34,683 nt of DNA from Nocardia brasiliensis NBRC 14402 (GTDB lineage Bacteria > Actinomycetota > Actinomycetes > Mycobacteriales > Mycobacteriaceae). Under the pieces are notes generated by a model. The model was not told where the DNA came from and searched no databases. It saw only the letters and a program-made list of their open reading frames with translations. Made by a program: the position numbers and the translations under genes. The stretch covers positions 1 through 34,683 of the forward strand of contig NZ_BAFT02000009.1 in the NCBI RefSeq assembly GCF_000308475.2, read 5' to 3'. Position 1 is the first letter of the stretch. The number at the start of each line of letters is the position of its first letter. Shown one piece after another: positions 1 through 7,992 of the stretch.

Positions 1-44
1 TTCGTCCCCGGCGTTAACCGGATCGTCCGTGAGGCAACTGTTCC

Positions 45-73
45 AGCCTAAGTGGCTTCTCCCGCAGAGTCAA
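45..73 (-). promoter_or_regulatory. Probable rRNA-operon promoter (proximal)
   Basis: Read on the minus strand there is a -35 box TTGACT (68-73), exactly 17 bp, and a -10 box TAGGCT (45-50), followed by GGAACAGTTGCC. From memory, the mycobacterial rrn promoter reads TTGACT, a similar spacer, TTAGACTGGCAGGGTTGCC, so the match continues past the start site. Transcription would leave the window to the left, where a 16S rRNA gene is predicted but not visible. No open frame covers this stretch. Confidence 0.75.
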
Positions 74-210
74 GTCCGCGTGATCACCCTAGACATCTTA
101 CTTGGTTGGCCAGGCGCTCCCCGTACTACCTCGTTTCCCGGTCCTTCCGCTCAGCGTTTCCGCTGGCTTCTCGGCTCCGGGTCGGTGTCCGTGTCGCTCT
201 GACCTGGAAT

Positions 211-239
211 AAGTTACGCGGCGGATAACGCTACGTCAA
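211..239 (-). promoter_or_regulatory. Second, upstream promoter of the presumed rRNA operon
   Basis: On the minus strand TTGACG (234-239) is followed after exactly 17 bp by TAACTT (211-216), a TAnnnT-type -10 box. It lies 166 bp upstream of the promoter at 45-73 and points the same way. Tandem promoters are usual for actinobacterial rRNA operons. Positions 1-297 contain nothing else that I can identify; no gene lies here. Confidence 0.6.
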
Positions 240-297
240 ATCCGCTGCTCACGCTCGCGTTTCCGCAGGTCAGAGCGTCGCGATCGGGCCGCCGGAC

Positions 298-327
298 GGC
301 TTGAATCACACGGATGTGACTCAAGCC
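298..327 (-). terminator. Hairpin terminator after tyrS
   Basis: Arms 298-310 and 315-327 pair over 13 positions with one A-C mismatch around a 4-nt loop (cgga). The hairpin begins 10 nt beyond the tyrS stop codon. It has no U tract, as is common for actinobacterial terminators. It separates tyrS from the rRNA-type promoters. Confidence 0.65.
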
Positions 328-337
328 ACGACGATCT

Positions 338-1615
338 TCATGCGCCTGCCCGCAGAACGCCGGCGAGGTTCTTCTTGCCGCGGCGCAGCACCAGCCAGCG
401 TCCGTGCAGGTAGTCGCTGTCCGCGGGGGTCCATTCGAGGTCCGAGATCCGCTCGTTGTTCACCGACGCGCCACCTTCGTTCACCGCGCGCCGGGCCGCG
501 CCCCGGCTTTCGCTCAGCCCGGTGGCGACGAGCAGGTCCACGATCGTGCTCGGCTCCCCCGCCTGCAATTCGGCGACGGCGGCTTCGCGCAGCGCCGCAC
601 CGAGGGTCGGCTCGTCCAAGTCCCGGAGTTCGCCGCGGCCGAACAGCGCCTGGCTGGCCAGTTGCACAGCTCGGGTGTTCGCCTCGCCGTGCACCAGCGT
701 GGTCATCTCGGCGGCCAGCCTGCGCTGCGCCTCCCGCGCGTGTGGACGTTCCGCCGTGGCCTGCTCCAGTTCGGCAAGTTCCTCCCGAGAGAGGAAGGTA
801 AACCAGCGCAGGTTCCGGATGACATCGGCGTCGGCCGTGTTCACGAAGTACTGGTACCAGGCGTACGGGCTGGTCATCTCCGGGTCCAGCCACAGGCTGC
901 CGCCACCGGTCGACTTGCCGAACTTCTTGCCGTCGGCCGAGGTGACCAGCGGAACGGTGAGCGCGTGCACCGAGGCGCCGTCCACCCGCCGGTTCAGTTC
1001 GACGCCCGCGATGATGTTGCCCCACTGGTCGGAGCCGCCGACCTGCAACGTGCAGTCGTAGTTGCGGCGCAGCTGCAGGTAGTCGTTGGCCTGCAGGAGC
1101 ATGTAGCTGAACTCGGTGTAGGAGATGCCCTCACCGTCGAGGCGCCGCTTGATGGTGTCGCGCGCCAGCATGACGTTCACCGAGAAGTGTTTGCCGACAT
1201 CCCGCAGGAAGTCGACCGCGGACAGCTGCCCGGTCCAGTCCATGTTGTTGACGACCACCGCGCCGGTCGGCGAATCGTCCAGGTCGACGAACCGTTCCAG
1301 TTGCGAACGGATCCGATCGGACCAGTCCCGCACGGTGTCGTTGGAGTTCATGGTGCGCTCGCCGACATCGCGCGGGTCACCGATGAGGCCGGTGGCGCCG
1401 CCGGCCAGCACGATCGGGCGATTGCCCGCCCGCTGGAAGCGCTTCAGCGCCAGCAACGGGACGAGGTGCCCGGCGTGCAGACTGGGCCCGGTGGGATCGA
1501 AGCCGGCATAGACGGTCAACCGGCCAGCGTCCAGGGAAGCGCGCAGCGCGTCCAGGTCGGTGGATTGCGCGATCAGTCCGCGCCAGGTCAGTTCGTCGAT
1601 GATGTCGCCGCTCAC
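338..1615 (-). CDS. tyrS: Tyrosyl-tRNA synthetase
   Basis: Class I aminoacyl-tRNA synthetase that charges tRNA-Tyr with tyrosine in the cytoplasm. The 425-residue protein shows the HIGH-type motif HAGH (47-50), the tyrosine-pocket region around GGSDQWGN (193-200), the KMSKS-type loop KFGKS (231-235) and a C-terminal S4 RNA-binding domain (about 350-400, around [11 protein letters not shown]). The frame stays open further upstream. The GTG at 1613-1615 is preferred because the protein then begins [17 protein letters not shown], like mycobacterial TyrS, and a GGAAAG ribosome-binding site lies about 10 nt upstream. It follows mpg on the same strand, the order of M. tuberculosis Rv1688-Rv1689. 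A hairpin terminator follows it. Confidence 0.97.
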   Translation of the reverse strand: MSGDIIDELTWRGLIAQSTDLDALRASLDAGRLTVYAGFDPTGPSLHAGHLVPLLALKRFQRAGNRPIVLAGGATGLIGDPRDVGERTMNSNDTVRDWSDRIRSQLERFVDLDDSPTGAVVVNNMDWTGQLSAVDFLRDVGKHFSVNVMLARDTIKRRLDGEGISYTEFSYMLLQANDYLQLRRNYDCTLQVGGSDQWGNIIAGVELNRRVDGASVHALTVPLVTSADGKKFGKSTGGGSLWLDPEMTSPYAWYQYFVNTADADVIRNLRWFTFLSREELAELEQATAERPHAREAQRRLAAEMTTLVHGEANTRAVQLASQALFGRGELRDLDEPTLGAALREAAVAELQAGEPSTIVDLLVATGLSESRGAARRAVNEGGASVNNERISDLEWTPADSDYLHGRWLVLRRGKKNLAGVLRAGA

Positions 1616-1736
1616 GCTTGCCCATCTTTCCGCACGGGTTGTCGTGCCTCGAGTGGGCCTCAGTGTCTCGGCATCGTCACCCGCAGGTCGAGCGAATTTC
1701 CGGGTGTCGACAGGGGCGCTGAAAGGCGTCCGGCAA

Positions 1737-2363
1737 TCAGGACGCTGCGGCGCGCGGCGCGCGCGGACTGCGCCGATACGCGGACACCGCGGCAGACCCT
1801 GGCAGCCAGAACCGCCACGGCAGGTCCGCCGCCACGCTGACACCGACGCGCGGGCCACTCGCGATGTCCTTCGCAGGCACCGCGTCGGCGAGCTCGAGCC
1901 GGATCGGCGAGGACGGCTCGAACAGCGGAGTTCCGTAGTCGCTCAGCGTGATTCCCAGCGCACTACCGAGATTGCCCGGCCCCCTCGCCAAGTCGGCATC
2001 GGTGCGCGCGGCCGGACGGCGCGCGCGGGCCTCGTCGAAACCCGCGATCACCTCGCCCGACCGGATCAGCGCCGCGCTGGCGGTGCCGTCCGGCCCGCTG
2101 GTCACGTTGATGCACATGTGCATGCCGTAGCTGAGGTAGACGTACAGCACCCCCGCCGGGCCGAACATCACCGCGTTGCGTTTGGTGCGCCCGCGCCCGG
2201 AATGCGATGCGGGATCGTGCCACGGGCCGGCCGGATCACCGCCGTACGCTTCGACCTCGACGATCCGCACACCGACCGGGCCGGACCACAGAGTCGAGCC
2301 CAACAGACGACGGGCGGCGGTGGGCGGTTCGACGGCTAGCTCATCGGCACACACACCCACCAT
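1737..2363 (-). CDS. mpg: 3-methyladenine DNA glycosylase (AAG/MPG family)
   Basis: Base-excision repair enzyme that removes alkylated purines such as 3-methyladenine. The 208-residue protein carries the family motif IVEVEAYGG (34-42), which holds the catalytic glutamate, then [14 protein letters not shown] (50-63) and the block [17 protein letters not shown] (71-87) that shapes the base-binding pocket. The length is normal for bacterial members. The ATG lies 12 nt after the stop codon of the small secreted protein upstream, so the two may share a transcript. It is followed by tyrS with a 121-nt gap. The proline-, arginine- and alanine-rich C-terminus is not part of the catalytic domain. Confidence 0.93.
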   Translation of the reverse strand: MVGVCADELAVEPPTAARRLLGSTLWSGPVGVRIVEVEAYGGDPAGPWHDPASHSGRGRTKRNAVMFGPAGVLYVYLSYGMHMCINVTSGPDGTASAALIRSGEVIAGFDEARARRPAARTDADLARGPGNLGSALGITLSDYGTPLFEPSSPIRLELADAVPAKDIASGPRVGVSVAADLPWRFWLPGSAAVSAYRRSPRAPRAAAS

Positions 2364-2375
2364 TGTCCAAGACGC

Positions 2376-2660
2376 CTACTTGGGCAGGTTCACCAGCCAC
2401 TCGTCGACACCCTTGTGCCCCGAGCAGGTGCCGCTGCGGTGCTGGCTGAAGCTGTAGGTGCCGTCCTTGCACCGCGCGGTCGCGCCGTCCGGCGGGGTTG
2501 CCGCCTGCTGTGGCCGCGGCACGCAGCGGTTGTCCACGTTCTCGTACTGACCCGACGGGCATGCCGCGGACAGCAGCGGCGTAGCCGAGGCGGGTGCGGA
2601 GATCAGGGCGGCAAGACCGACGACGGCAGCGAACAAACCTAGCAGCGGTTTCGAAGGCAT
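2376..2660 (-). CDS. Small secreted DUF3761-like protein
   Basis: This 94-residue protein has a clear Sec signal peptide: a lysine near the N-terminus, a hydrophobic core (LLGLFAAVVGLAALI) and a likely cleavage site after APASA near residue 26. The mature part has four cysteines (about 34, 46, 64 and 79) in the pattern CPSGQYENVDNRC, then ARCKDGTYSFSQHRSGTCSGHKGV. I recognise this as the DUF3761 domain of small exported actinobacterial proteins, whose function is unknown. The cysteines probably form two disulfides. An AAGGAA ribosome-binding site sits 8 nt before the ATG. The frame runs open far upstream into LtrA, but only this start gives a signal peptide. Confidence 0.85.
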   Translation of the reverse strand: MPSKPLLGLFAAVVGLAALISAPASATPLLSAACPSGQYENVDNRCVPRPQQAATPPDGATARCKDGTYSFSQHRSGTCSGHKGVDEWLVNLPK

Positions 2661-2683
2661 AGCGAAATTCCTTGCAACAGAGC

Positions 2684-2701
2684 GATATTCGGCGAAATAT
2701 C
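2684..2701. promoter_or_regulatory. Palindrome upstream of the DUF3761 gene
   Basis: GATATT and AATATC form a perfect inverted repeat with a 6-bp centre, 24 bp upstream of the ATG of the small secreted protein. It lies in a locally AT-rich gap of 107 nt between that gene and ltrA. It could be an operator or part of the promoter. No cognate regulator is evident. Confidence 0.3.
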
Positions 2702-2767
2702 CAGCAAACTCGCTGGGTCGCCACAACATATCGCGCGTCACATGCGCCGCGGTATCGGTCGTGTGAT

Positions 2768-3916
2768 CTACACGTACGAGCTGTGCTGCCCCGAGCGCAG
2801 GGTGATCAGGTCGTCCGCGATAACCGCCAGATAGCCGACGGCGACCAGCGCCGCCAGTTGCGCCCAGGCCACCCACACCACGCCGATCGGGATGGTCGCG
2901 GTGACCGCCGCCGCGGCGATCAGGCGCATCCACGGCCGGGGCAGCCGCAACGCCGACCGGAAGCAGAACTGGGCGAGGAAATACAGCGCGACGCCACCGG
3001 ACAGTGCGGCCGCGGTGGCCACGCCGACGGATTCGTTCCCGTGCCCGATGCTCATCTGGATACCGGCCGCGGTGAGGATCACGCCGATGAGCAGTGGATA
3101 CAGCGCGTAGCCGTAAGCGACGAGTGCCGGACGGGAACGTTCCCGTTCGGGCACCGCGGCCAGCGCGTGTTCGCCGCGTTCGTCGTCGAAGCCGAAGAAC
3201 GCCCACCACAGGACGTAGGCGAGACACAGCGCGAGCGAGACCGTGACGATCAGTTGCGGCGTGATCTTTTCCCCGGCCAGTCCGGCGCCGATCGCCACGA
3301 TGGACTCGCCGATCGCCACGATGATGACGAGCCCGTGCCGCTCGCAGAAGTGCGTCGCGCGGACCACGAAGTCACCGGTATCGATCAGGTAGGGACTGAC
3401 GATCTGCACGGCGAACGCGAGACCCCAGCACAGGTACTGCGCCCAGCCGTGGACGAAGCCGCCCGCCAGCACCAGGGCGGCGGCGACCGCATTGAACGGT
3501 CCGATGTGTTTGATGGCGAGTGCGGCCGACGCTCCGCCCCCGGACGCGAACAGCGCGGTGTGCACGGCTGTCACCAGAACGTAGCCGACGCCGAAGGCGA
3601 TCCCGGTGCCGTGGAACGCGTCCGGGATGGCCAGCGAGAGCACGAAGAACGAGAACATGCCGATCAGCAGCCAGGTGCGCCGCGCCGAACTGTTCGGCGC
3701 CACCTCGTTGGTGAGCCAGACGTATCCGCTGTACATCCACCAGATCAAGCCGAAGACCAGGGCTACCTGGCCCAGCGCCGGCCAGCCGGGGTGATGGGTG
3801 AAGACGTGCGTCAACTGCGTGATGGTGAAGACGAAGACGAGATCGAAGAACAGCTCCAGGGTCGAAGCCCGCACCTGTCCCCCGTCCGCGGACAGCTCTG
3901 TGCTCTGGTTGGTCAC
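2768..3916 (-). CDS. LtrA-family integral membrane protein
   Basis: This 382-residue, very hydrophobic protein has roughly ten to twelve predicted membrane segments. It carries the hallmark of the low-temperature-requirement A family near the N-terminus, LELFFDLVFVFTITQLTH (20-37), and the central signature HFCERHGLVIIVAIGESIVAIG. The family is named after a Listeria locus needed for growth in the cold; its biochemical role is unknown. The start is GTG, placed 6 nt after a TAGGCT hexamer with no ribosome-binding site, which suggests leaderless transcription. It lies downstream of the ECF sigma gene, separated by 35 nt. Confidence 0.88.
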   Translation of the reverse strand: MTNQSTELSADGGQVRASTLELFFDLVFVFTITQLTHVFTHHPGWPALGQVALVFGLIWWMYSGYVWLTNEVAPNSSARRTWLLIGMFSFFVLSLAIPDAFHGTGIAFGVGYVLVTAVHTALFASGGGASAALAIKHIGPFNAVAAALVLAGGFVHGWAQYLCWGLAFAVQIVSPYLIDTGDFVVRATHFCERHGLVIIVAIGESIVAIGAGLAGEKITPQLIVTVSLALCLAYVLWWAFFGFDDERGEHALAAVPERERSRPALVAYGYALYPLLIGVILTAAGIQMSIGHGNESVGVATAAALSGGVALYFLAQFCFRSALRLPRPWMRLIAAAAVTATIPIGVVWVAWAQLAALVAVGYLAVIADDLITLRSGQHSSYV

Positions 3917-3922
3917 GGCAGG

Positions 3923-3928
3923 AGCCTA
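3923..3928 (-). promoter_or_regulatory. -10 box of a probable leaderless ltrA promoter
   Basis: TAGGCT on the minus strand ends 6 nt before the GTG start of the LtrA gene. A -10 box at this distance puts the transcription start at or next to the start codon. No Shine-Dalgarno sequence is visible in between. Confidence 0.5.
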
Positions 3929-3951
3929 GAACGTCGGCCGCCCGCACCCCG

Positions 3952-4842
3952 TCATCCCAGTGAGTCGGGGTCCAGGTAGAGGCCTTTCAATTTGGTCGGG
4001 TTCACCTGGAAACGCAGGTTCTGGATGCGGCCGTCGACGATGTCGTAGGTGAACGCACCACCCGGATTGCCGTCCAGGCAGGCCAGCGCGCCGAGCTCAC
4101 CGTTGACGTAGGCGGATGCCAGCTCGATGCCGGCAGACACCGGTTTCGCCAGTACACCGAGAATCCAGCGGGCCACGTGATCCGGGCCGTGCAACGGACG
4201 CCGCGCCGCCGTCACGATGCCGCCGCCGTCGGACCACAGGGTCACGTCCGGCGCGAGCAGATCCATCAGCGCGTTGAGGTCGCCACCGGAACAGGCGGCC
4301 ATGAACTGCGCAGTGATGTGGTCACGTTCGGCTTTGTCGGTGTCGACGCGCGGCCGCCGCGATTGCACGTGCCCGCGGGCGCGATGCGCGATCTGGCGGA
4401 TGGTCGCCTCGGGACGGTCCAGGGTGTCCGCGATTTCGGCGTGCGTGTAACCGAACACCTCCCGGAGCACGAACACGGCACGTTCCACCGGCGTGAGGGT
4501 TTCCAGGATCACGAGCATCGCGGTGGAGACGGTGTCGGCCAATTCGGTCTCCTCGGCGACATTCGGTGCGGTGAGCAGTGGTTCGGGCAGCCAGGGGCCC
4601 ACGTAGTTCTCGCGGGTGGCACGGGCGGAGGTAAGCCGGTTGAGCGACAGATTGGTGACGGTGCGCACCAGGTAGGCCTTCGGGTTTCGCACCGTCGCCT
4701 GATCGGTCTCGTGCCATTTGAGCCAGGTGTCCTGCAAGACGTCTTCCGCATCGGTGACGGTGCCCAGCATCCGGTACGCGGTGGCGAACAGCAACCGCCG
4801 GTGTGCCAGAAAAGGGTCCTGCTCAGGCATTACGTCGATCAT
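3952..4842 (-). CDS. ECF41-family RNA polymerase sigma factor (SigJ-like)
   Basis: This 296-residue ECF sigma factor has an additional C-terminal SnoaL/NTF2-like domain. Region 2 spans about 10-75 (AYRMLGTVTDAEDVLQDTWLKW) and region 4 about 110-165 (TLTPVERAVFVLREVFGYTHAEIA). Three ECF41 signatures are present: WLPEP in the linker (84-88), DGGG (205-208) and NPTKL (281-285). In this group the fused C-terminal domain modulates activity in place of a separate anti-sigma factor. The start with GGGAG upstream is at 4842; a second ATG lies four codons later. It follows the FAD oxidoreductase after 43 nt and is probably co-transcribed with it. ECF41 sigma factors are typically encoded beside one oxidoreductase, epimerase or decarboxylase that they activate. 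Confidence 0.93.
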   Translation of the reverse strand: MIDVMPEQDPFLAHRRLLFATAYRMLGTVTDAEDVLQDTWLKWHETDQATVRNPKAYLVRTVTNLSLNRLTSARATRENYVGPWLPEPLLTAPNVAEETELADTVSTAMLVILETLTPVERAVFVLREVFGYTHAEIADTLDRPEATIRQIAHRARGHVQSRRPRVDTDKAERDHITAQFMAACSGGDLNALMDLLAPDVTLWSDGGGIVTAARRPLHGPDHVARWILGVLAKPVSAGIELASAYVNGELGALACLDGNPGGAFTYDIVDGRIQNLRFQVNPTKLKGLYLDPDSLG

Positions 4843-4885
4843 GCGGTCATGCTCCCAAACGCACCCGACACAGCTGGAACCTGCG

Positions 4886-6061
4886 TCACGCGGCCGGTGC
4901 GTCGGCGCGACGGCCGGGCCGCAACTTGACCGGAACGTTCATCCGGCGGCTGAACCGGACGATCGGGACCGGGCTGGCGCTGACCGATTCCTTGTAGACC
5001 ACCGCGGCCCGGCCGGTCAGGTAGAACCGGCCCGGTGTGTCGTCCGACTTGGTGAACTGGATGATCGCGTCCCGGCGGCCCAGGCTGACCGGCTGATGGA
5101 AGTAGCCGAACCGGAACGGCTTCGGCGCTTTCCCGCGCAGCTCGCGCGCGATGGCGTCGGCGGTGTACGCCGCCGTCGGTACGCCGCTCTGGCAGGTGCC
5201 GTGGATCTGGCCCCAGGGCATCCGGATCGCGGCCGCGTCACCCACCGCGTGGATGTTCGGATGCGAGACCGAGCGCAGGGTCTCGTCGACCACGATCAAC
5301 CCGCGCTCGTCGGTCGCGATGCCCGCCGCGGTGGCCAGCGGCGCGACCCGCACACCGGTGGTCCACAGCGTGAGATCAGCGGAAACCACAGTGCCACCGG
5401 CCAATTCGACCGCGCCCGGCAGTACCTTGGTGACCGCCCGGCCGATTTCGCGGACAACGCCGAGGCGATCGAACGCGCGGTTCAGATAGGCACGCGCCTT
5501 TTCACTCATCATGGCGCCGGGCTCACCGTTGCTGATCAGCGTGACCCGCAATTCCGGGTGGTTCTCGGCGATTTCGGCCGCCGCCTCGATGCCGGTCAGA
5601 CCGCCACCGCAGACCGCGACGGTACCGCCCTGCGCCGCAACCACATTCAAACGTTCGGCGAAGCGGTGCGCCGCCCGGGGATCGTTGAGCGTCCACGCGT
5701 GGTCGGCCGCACCGGGCACGATATCGGTGTCGGTGCTGCTGCCCAGCGCGTAGATCAGTTCGTCGTAGGGCAGCGTCCGGGTGCCGTCGACCAGGACGTG
5801 ACCCGAAGCCGGGTCGAGGGAAGTGGCCCAGCCCTGGACGAATTCGACGCCGGTGCCGGCCAGGATGTCGGCGATGCGATGGTCGGCCAGCTCCTGGCCC
5901 GCGGCGATCTGATGCATCCGAAGCCGCTCGGTGAAGCGCGCCGACGGGTTCACGAGCGTGATCCGCACGTCCTGCTTGCGGGTGCGCCGAGCCAGTCGCG
6001 CGGCCGCCACCATTCCGGTGTAGCCGCCGCCGAGGATGACGATGCGGTGTGCGGTGTCCAT
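4886..6061 (-). CDS. NAD(P)/FAD-dependent oxidoreductase (NDH-2-like)
   Basis: This 391-residue flavoprotein has a two-dinucleotide-binding fold. The FAD motif GGGYTG is at 11-16 after a beta strand (RIVIL), the second nucleotide motif GGGLTGIE at 152-159, and the flavin-contact motif HAVGDAAA at 271-278. It resembles type II NADH dehydrogenases and related disulfide-reductase-fold enzymes but has no redox-active CxxxxC, so it may pass electrons to a quinone or another acceptor. The substrate cannot be told. The ATG at 6059-6061 has GGAGAA about 6 nt upstream; the open frame continues further but lacks homology. A close match to the ECF41 promoter lies 40 nt upstream, and the sigma gene follows, so it is probably the sigma factor's target. 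Confidence 0.9.
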   Translation of the reverse strand: MDTAHRIVILGGGYTGMVAAARLARRTRKQDVRITLVNPSARFTERLRMHQIAAGQELADHRIADILAGTGVEFVQGWATSLDPASGHVLVDGTRTLPYDELIYALGSSTDTDIVPGAADHAWTLNDPRAAHRFAERLNVVAAQGGTVAVCGGGLTGIEAAAEIAENHPELRVTLISNGEPGAMMSEKARAYLNRAFDRLGVVREIGRAVTKVLPGAVELAGGTVVSADLTLWTTGVRVAPLATAAGIATDERGLIVVDETLRSVSHPNIHAVGDAAAIRMPWGQIHGTCQSGVPTAAYTADAIARELRGKAPKPFRFGYFHQPVSLGRRDAIIQFTKSDDTPGRFYLTGRAAVVYKESVSASPVPIVRFSRRMNVPVKLRPGRRADAPAA

Positions 6062-6100
6062 GGGGTTCTCCGATGCTCGGGTGCTTGCTGATGACCATGG

Positions 6101-6127
6101 GACAAACGGGCCCGCGGTTACGTGACA
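6101..6127 (-). promoter_or_regulatory. Candidate ECF41-dependent promoter
   Basis: On the minus strand TGTCACG (6121-6127) is followed after 16 bp by TGTC (6101-6104). The published ECF41 signature, from memory, is TGTCACA, about 16 bp, CGTC. The site lies 40 bp upstream of the ATG of the FAD oxidoreductase, which leads into the ECF41 sigma gene. This would allow autoregulation of the pair. Confidence 0.6.
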
Positions 6128-6255
6128 CCCCAGCACTGTGACCTGCGCCACATGCTGTAGCCGCACCTTCGGGCGGTGCACCCCCGAGAAAACGGCACCT
6201 GGAATCAGGGCCGTCTCGGGGACGCTCCCGGATGTGCGGCGGCCCCGTCGATTCC

Positions 6256-6261
6256 TACCGT
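6256..6261 (+). promoter_or_regulatory. -10 box of a probable leaderless multicopper oxidase promoter
   Basis: TACCGT ends 6 nt before the ATG at 6268 and no ribosome-binding site is present. This supports the downstream start of the multicopper oxidase over the alternative ATG at 6232. Confidence 0.4.
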
Positions 6262-6267
6262 CGGACA

Positions 6268-7791
6268 ATGTCTTCGGTTTCCCGGCCGCGCAGGTGGCGC
6301 CGGTTCGTTTTGATTCTCGGCACCCTGGTCGTGCTGTTCGCACTCACCGTCGGCGGCGCGGTCACGTGGGTGTTCGCGCACGCCACCGTATCCACGGTGG
6401 GCCGCACGGAATTCCGCAACGAACTCGCTGTTCCACCCCTTGCGACGGGCCACGTGCGCGCGGACGGCACCCGCGAGTTCCAGCTCGACATGCGTTCGGG
6501 GCGAACCGAATTCCGACCCGGTCACGCTACCGAGACATGGGGATTCAACGGCACCTACCTGGGGCCGACGCTGCGGGCTCGGCGCGGCGAGCACGTCGCG
6601 GTGAACGTGCGCAATCACCTGCCCGAAGCGTCGACCGTGCACTGGCACGGCATGCACCTCCCGGCGGCCATGGACGGTGGGCCCCATCAGATGGTGCAAG
6701 CCGGGGCCATCTGGCAACCGCAGTGGCGGGTCGAGCAGCCCGCCGCGACGCTCTGGTACCACCCGCATCCGCACGGCGCGACCGAGGACCATGTGCGGCG
6801 CGGACTGGCAGGCCTGTTCCTGCTCGACGATGAGATCTCCGAAACACTGCCACTACCAAAGAATTACGGCGTCGACGATCTGCCGGTCATCGTCCAGGAC
6901 GTGAAGTTCCGTGGGAACGAACTGGATTCGTCCCATGCGATCTTCCGCGATGTCGGCTTCCTCGGCGATCAGACCATGGTGAACGGCACCCTGGCGCCCT
7001 ATCGCACCGTCGGCGACGAGCTGATCCGGCTCCGGCTGCTCAACGCGTCGACCGCCCGCACCTACACCTTCGGCTTCGCCGACGAGCGCGCCTTCGCCCT
7101 CGTCGCGACCGATGGCGGGCTGCTCGAACGGCCGCTCCTGCTGGACCGCTTGCCGCTCTCGCCGGGTGAGCGAGCCGAGATCGTCGTGCGGATGCGCGCG
7201 GGCGAACGAACCATCTTGCGCAGCAACGAACTCGACGCCGGGCTCGACTTCTGGACCCAGCGCTTCGCGGGCGGCGACGACACCTTCGACGTCCTGGAAC
7301 TCCGCGCCGCCGACACCTTGCGCCCCTCGCCCGAACTGCCCGCGACACTGACGCAACCGTCGACTCCGGACGGTTCCGATTCGGCCGTCGAACGTCGCTT
7401 CGAGTTGAATCTGTCCGGTATCAACGGGAAACCGATGGCGATGGACCGCATCGACTTCACCGTCACCCGCGGGACCGCCGAAACCTGGACCGTGCGCAAC
7501 AACGACGGCATGCCGCACAACTTCCACATCCACGACGTGCAGTTCCGGGTGCTCCGCAGGAACGACGGACCACCGCCCGCGCACCTCACCGGTCCGAAAG
7601 ACACCGTCTTCCTGCCACCGAACACCACCGTGCAACTGGCCCTGCGGTTCGACGGCCCGGCCGATCCGACGACGCCGTACATGTATCACTGCCACCTGCT
7701 CTGGCACGAAGACCGCGGCATGATGGGCCAATTCGCGGTGGTCGATCCGGGCGGTTCCGCCGCGCCCCCGCCCCCGCACCACGGCCACTGA
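6268..7791 (+). CDS. Membrane-anchored or exported multicopper oxidase
   Basis: Three-domain laccase/CueO/SufI-type multicopper oxidase of 507 residues that couples substrate oxidation to reduction of oxygen to water. All four copper-binding motifs are intact: HWHG (125-128), HPHPHG (165-170), HNFHIH (417-422) and HCHLLWHEDRGMM (474-486), giving the type 1 and the trinuclear type 2/3 centres. The N-terminus has arginines (RPRRWRR) before a hydrophobic stretch (13-36), so it is a signal anchor or signal peptide with the catalytic part outside. The tail PPPPHHGH is proline- and histidine-rich. The start was chosen because a TAnnnT hexamer precedes it by 6 nt. It diverges from the FAD oxidoreductase across a 206-nt gap. 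Roles in copper tolerance or phenol oxidation are possible; the sequence does not decide. Confidence 0.93.
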   Translation: MSSVSRPRRWRRFVLILGTLVVLFALTVGGAVTWVFAHATVSTVGRTEFRNELAVPPLATGHVRADGTREFQLDMRSGRTEFRPGHATETWGFNGTYLGPTLRARRGEHVAVNVRNHLPEASTVHWHGMHLPAAMDGGPHQMVQAGAIWQPQWRVEQPAATLWYHPHPHGATEDHVRRGLAGLFLLDDEISETLPLPKNYGVDDLPVIVQDVKFRGNELDSSHAIFRDVGFLGDQTMVNGTLAPYRTVGDELIRLRLLNASTARTYTFGFADERAFALVATDGGLLERPLLLDRLPLSPGERAEIVVRMRAGERTILRSNELDAGLDFWTQRFAGGDDTFDVLELRAADTLRPSPELPATLTQPSTPDGSDSAVERRFELNLSGINGKPMAMDRIDFTVTRGTAETWTVRNNDGMPHNFHIHDVQFRVLRRNDGPPPAHLTGPKDTVFLPPNTTVQLALRFDGPADPTTPYMYHCHLLWHEDRGMMGQFAVVDPGGSAAPPPPHHGH

Positions 7792-7806
7792 CGCGCCGAT
7801 TCGCCC

Positions 7807-7878
7807 TGGACAGCTGATCACAACGGTGGTGGGCTGCCGACCGATGCCACCACCCGTTACCTGGTGATCAGCCGTCCA
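7807..7878. repeat. MITE-like long hairpin repeat, copy A (degenerate)
   Basis: A 72-bp inverted-repeat element bounded by TGGAC and GTCCA. The right arm (TTACCTGGTGATCA and on) matches copy B at 15149-15227. The left arm lacks about 7 bp corresponding to CAGGTAA, so it pairs imperfectly. It starts 16 bp after the multicopper oxidase stop codon and may serve as its terminator. No transposase is encoded. Confidence 0.75.
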
Positions 7879-7922
7879 CCCCTCACGCGAGCGCAACACG
7901 CCGGAGCAGCAGTACCGGGGTC

Positions 7923-7983
7923 TTGCCTGGACAGACACGTCGCGCTAAATTCATCACACAGTGAATTCAACGCTTGATGAATT
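7923..7983 (+). promoter_or_regulatory. Promoter with overlapping TetR-type operator
   Basis: A -35 box TTGCCT (7923-7928), 17 bp and a -10 box TAAATT (7946-7951) precede the ABC ATPase gene. Overlapping the -10 box, AATTCATCA (7948-7956) is matched by its inverse TGATGAATT (7975-7983), and ATTCA/TGAAT (7949-7953, 7962-7966) forms an inner inverted repeat. Such stacked half-sites are typical of TetR-family operators. The TetR gene that ends this operon is the natural candidate. Confidence 0.65.
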
Positions 7984-7992
7984 GAGGCGGCC

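Noticed and set aside
86..114. A third rRNA-type promoter with TAGGGT at 86-91
   Set aside because: No acceptable -35 box stands 16-18 bp upstream, so I kept only the two promoters with both boxes.
1616..1736. T-box or other riboswitch before tyrS
   Set aside because: The 121-nt gap lacks the conserved T-box core and a recognisable terminator/antiterminator pair.
404..1840. Long plus-strand open frame of 478 codons
   Set aside because: It is antisense to tyrS and exists because stops are rare in high-GC sequence. Its translation is of low complexity and has no domain, while the opposite strand encodes a complete TyrS.
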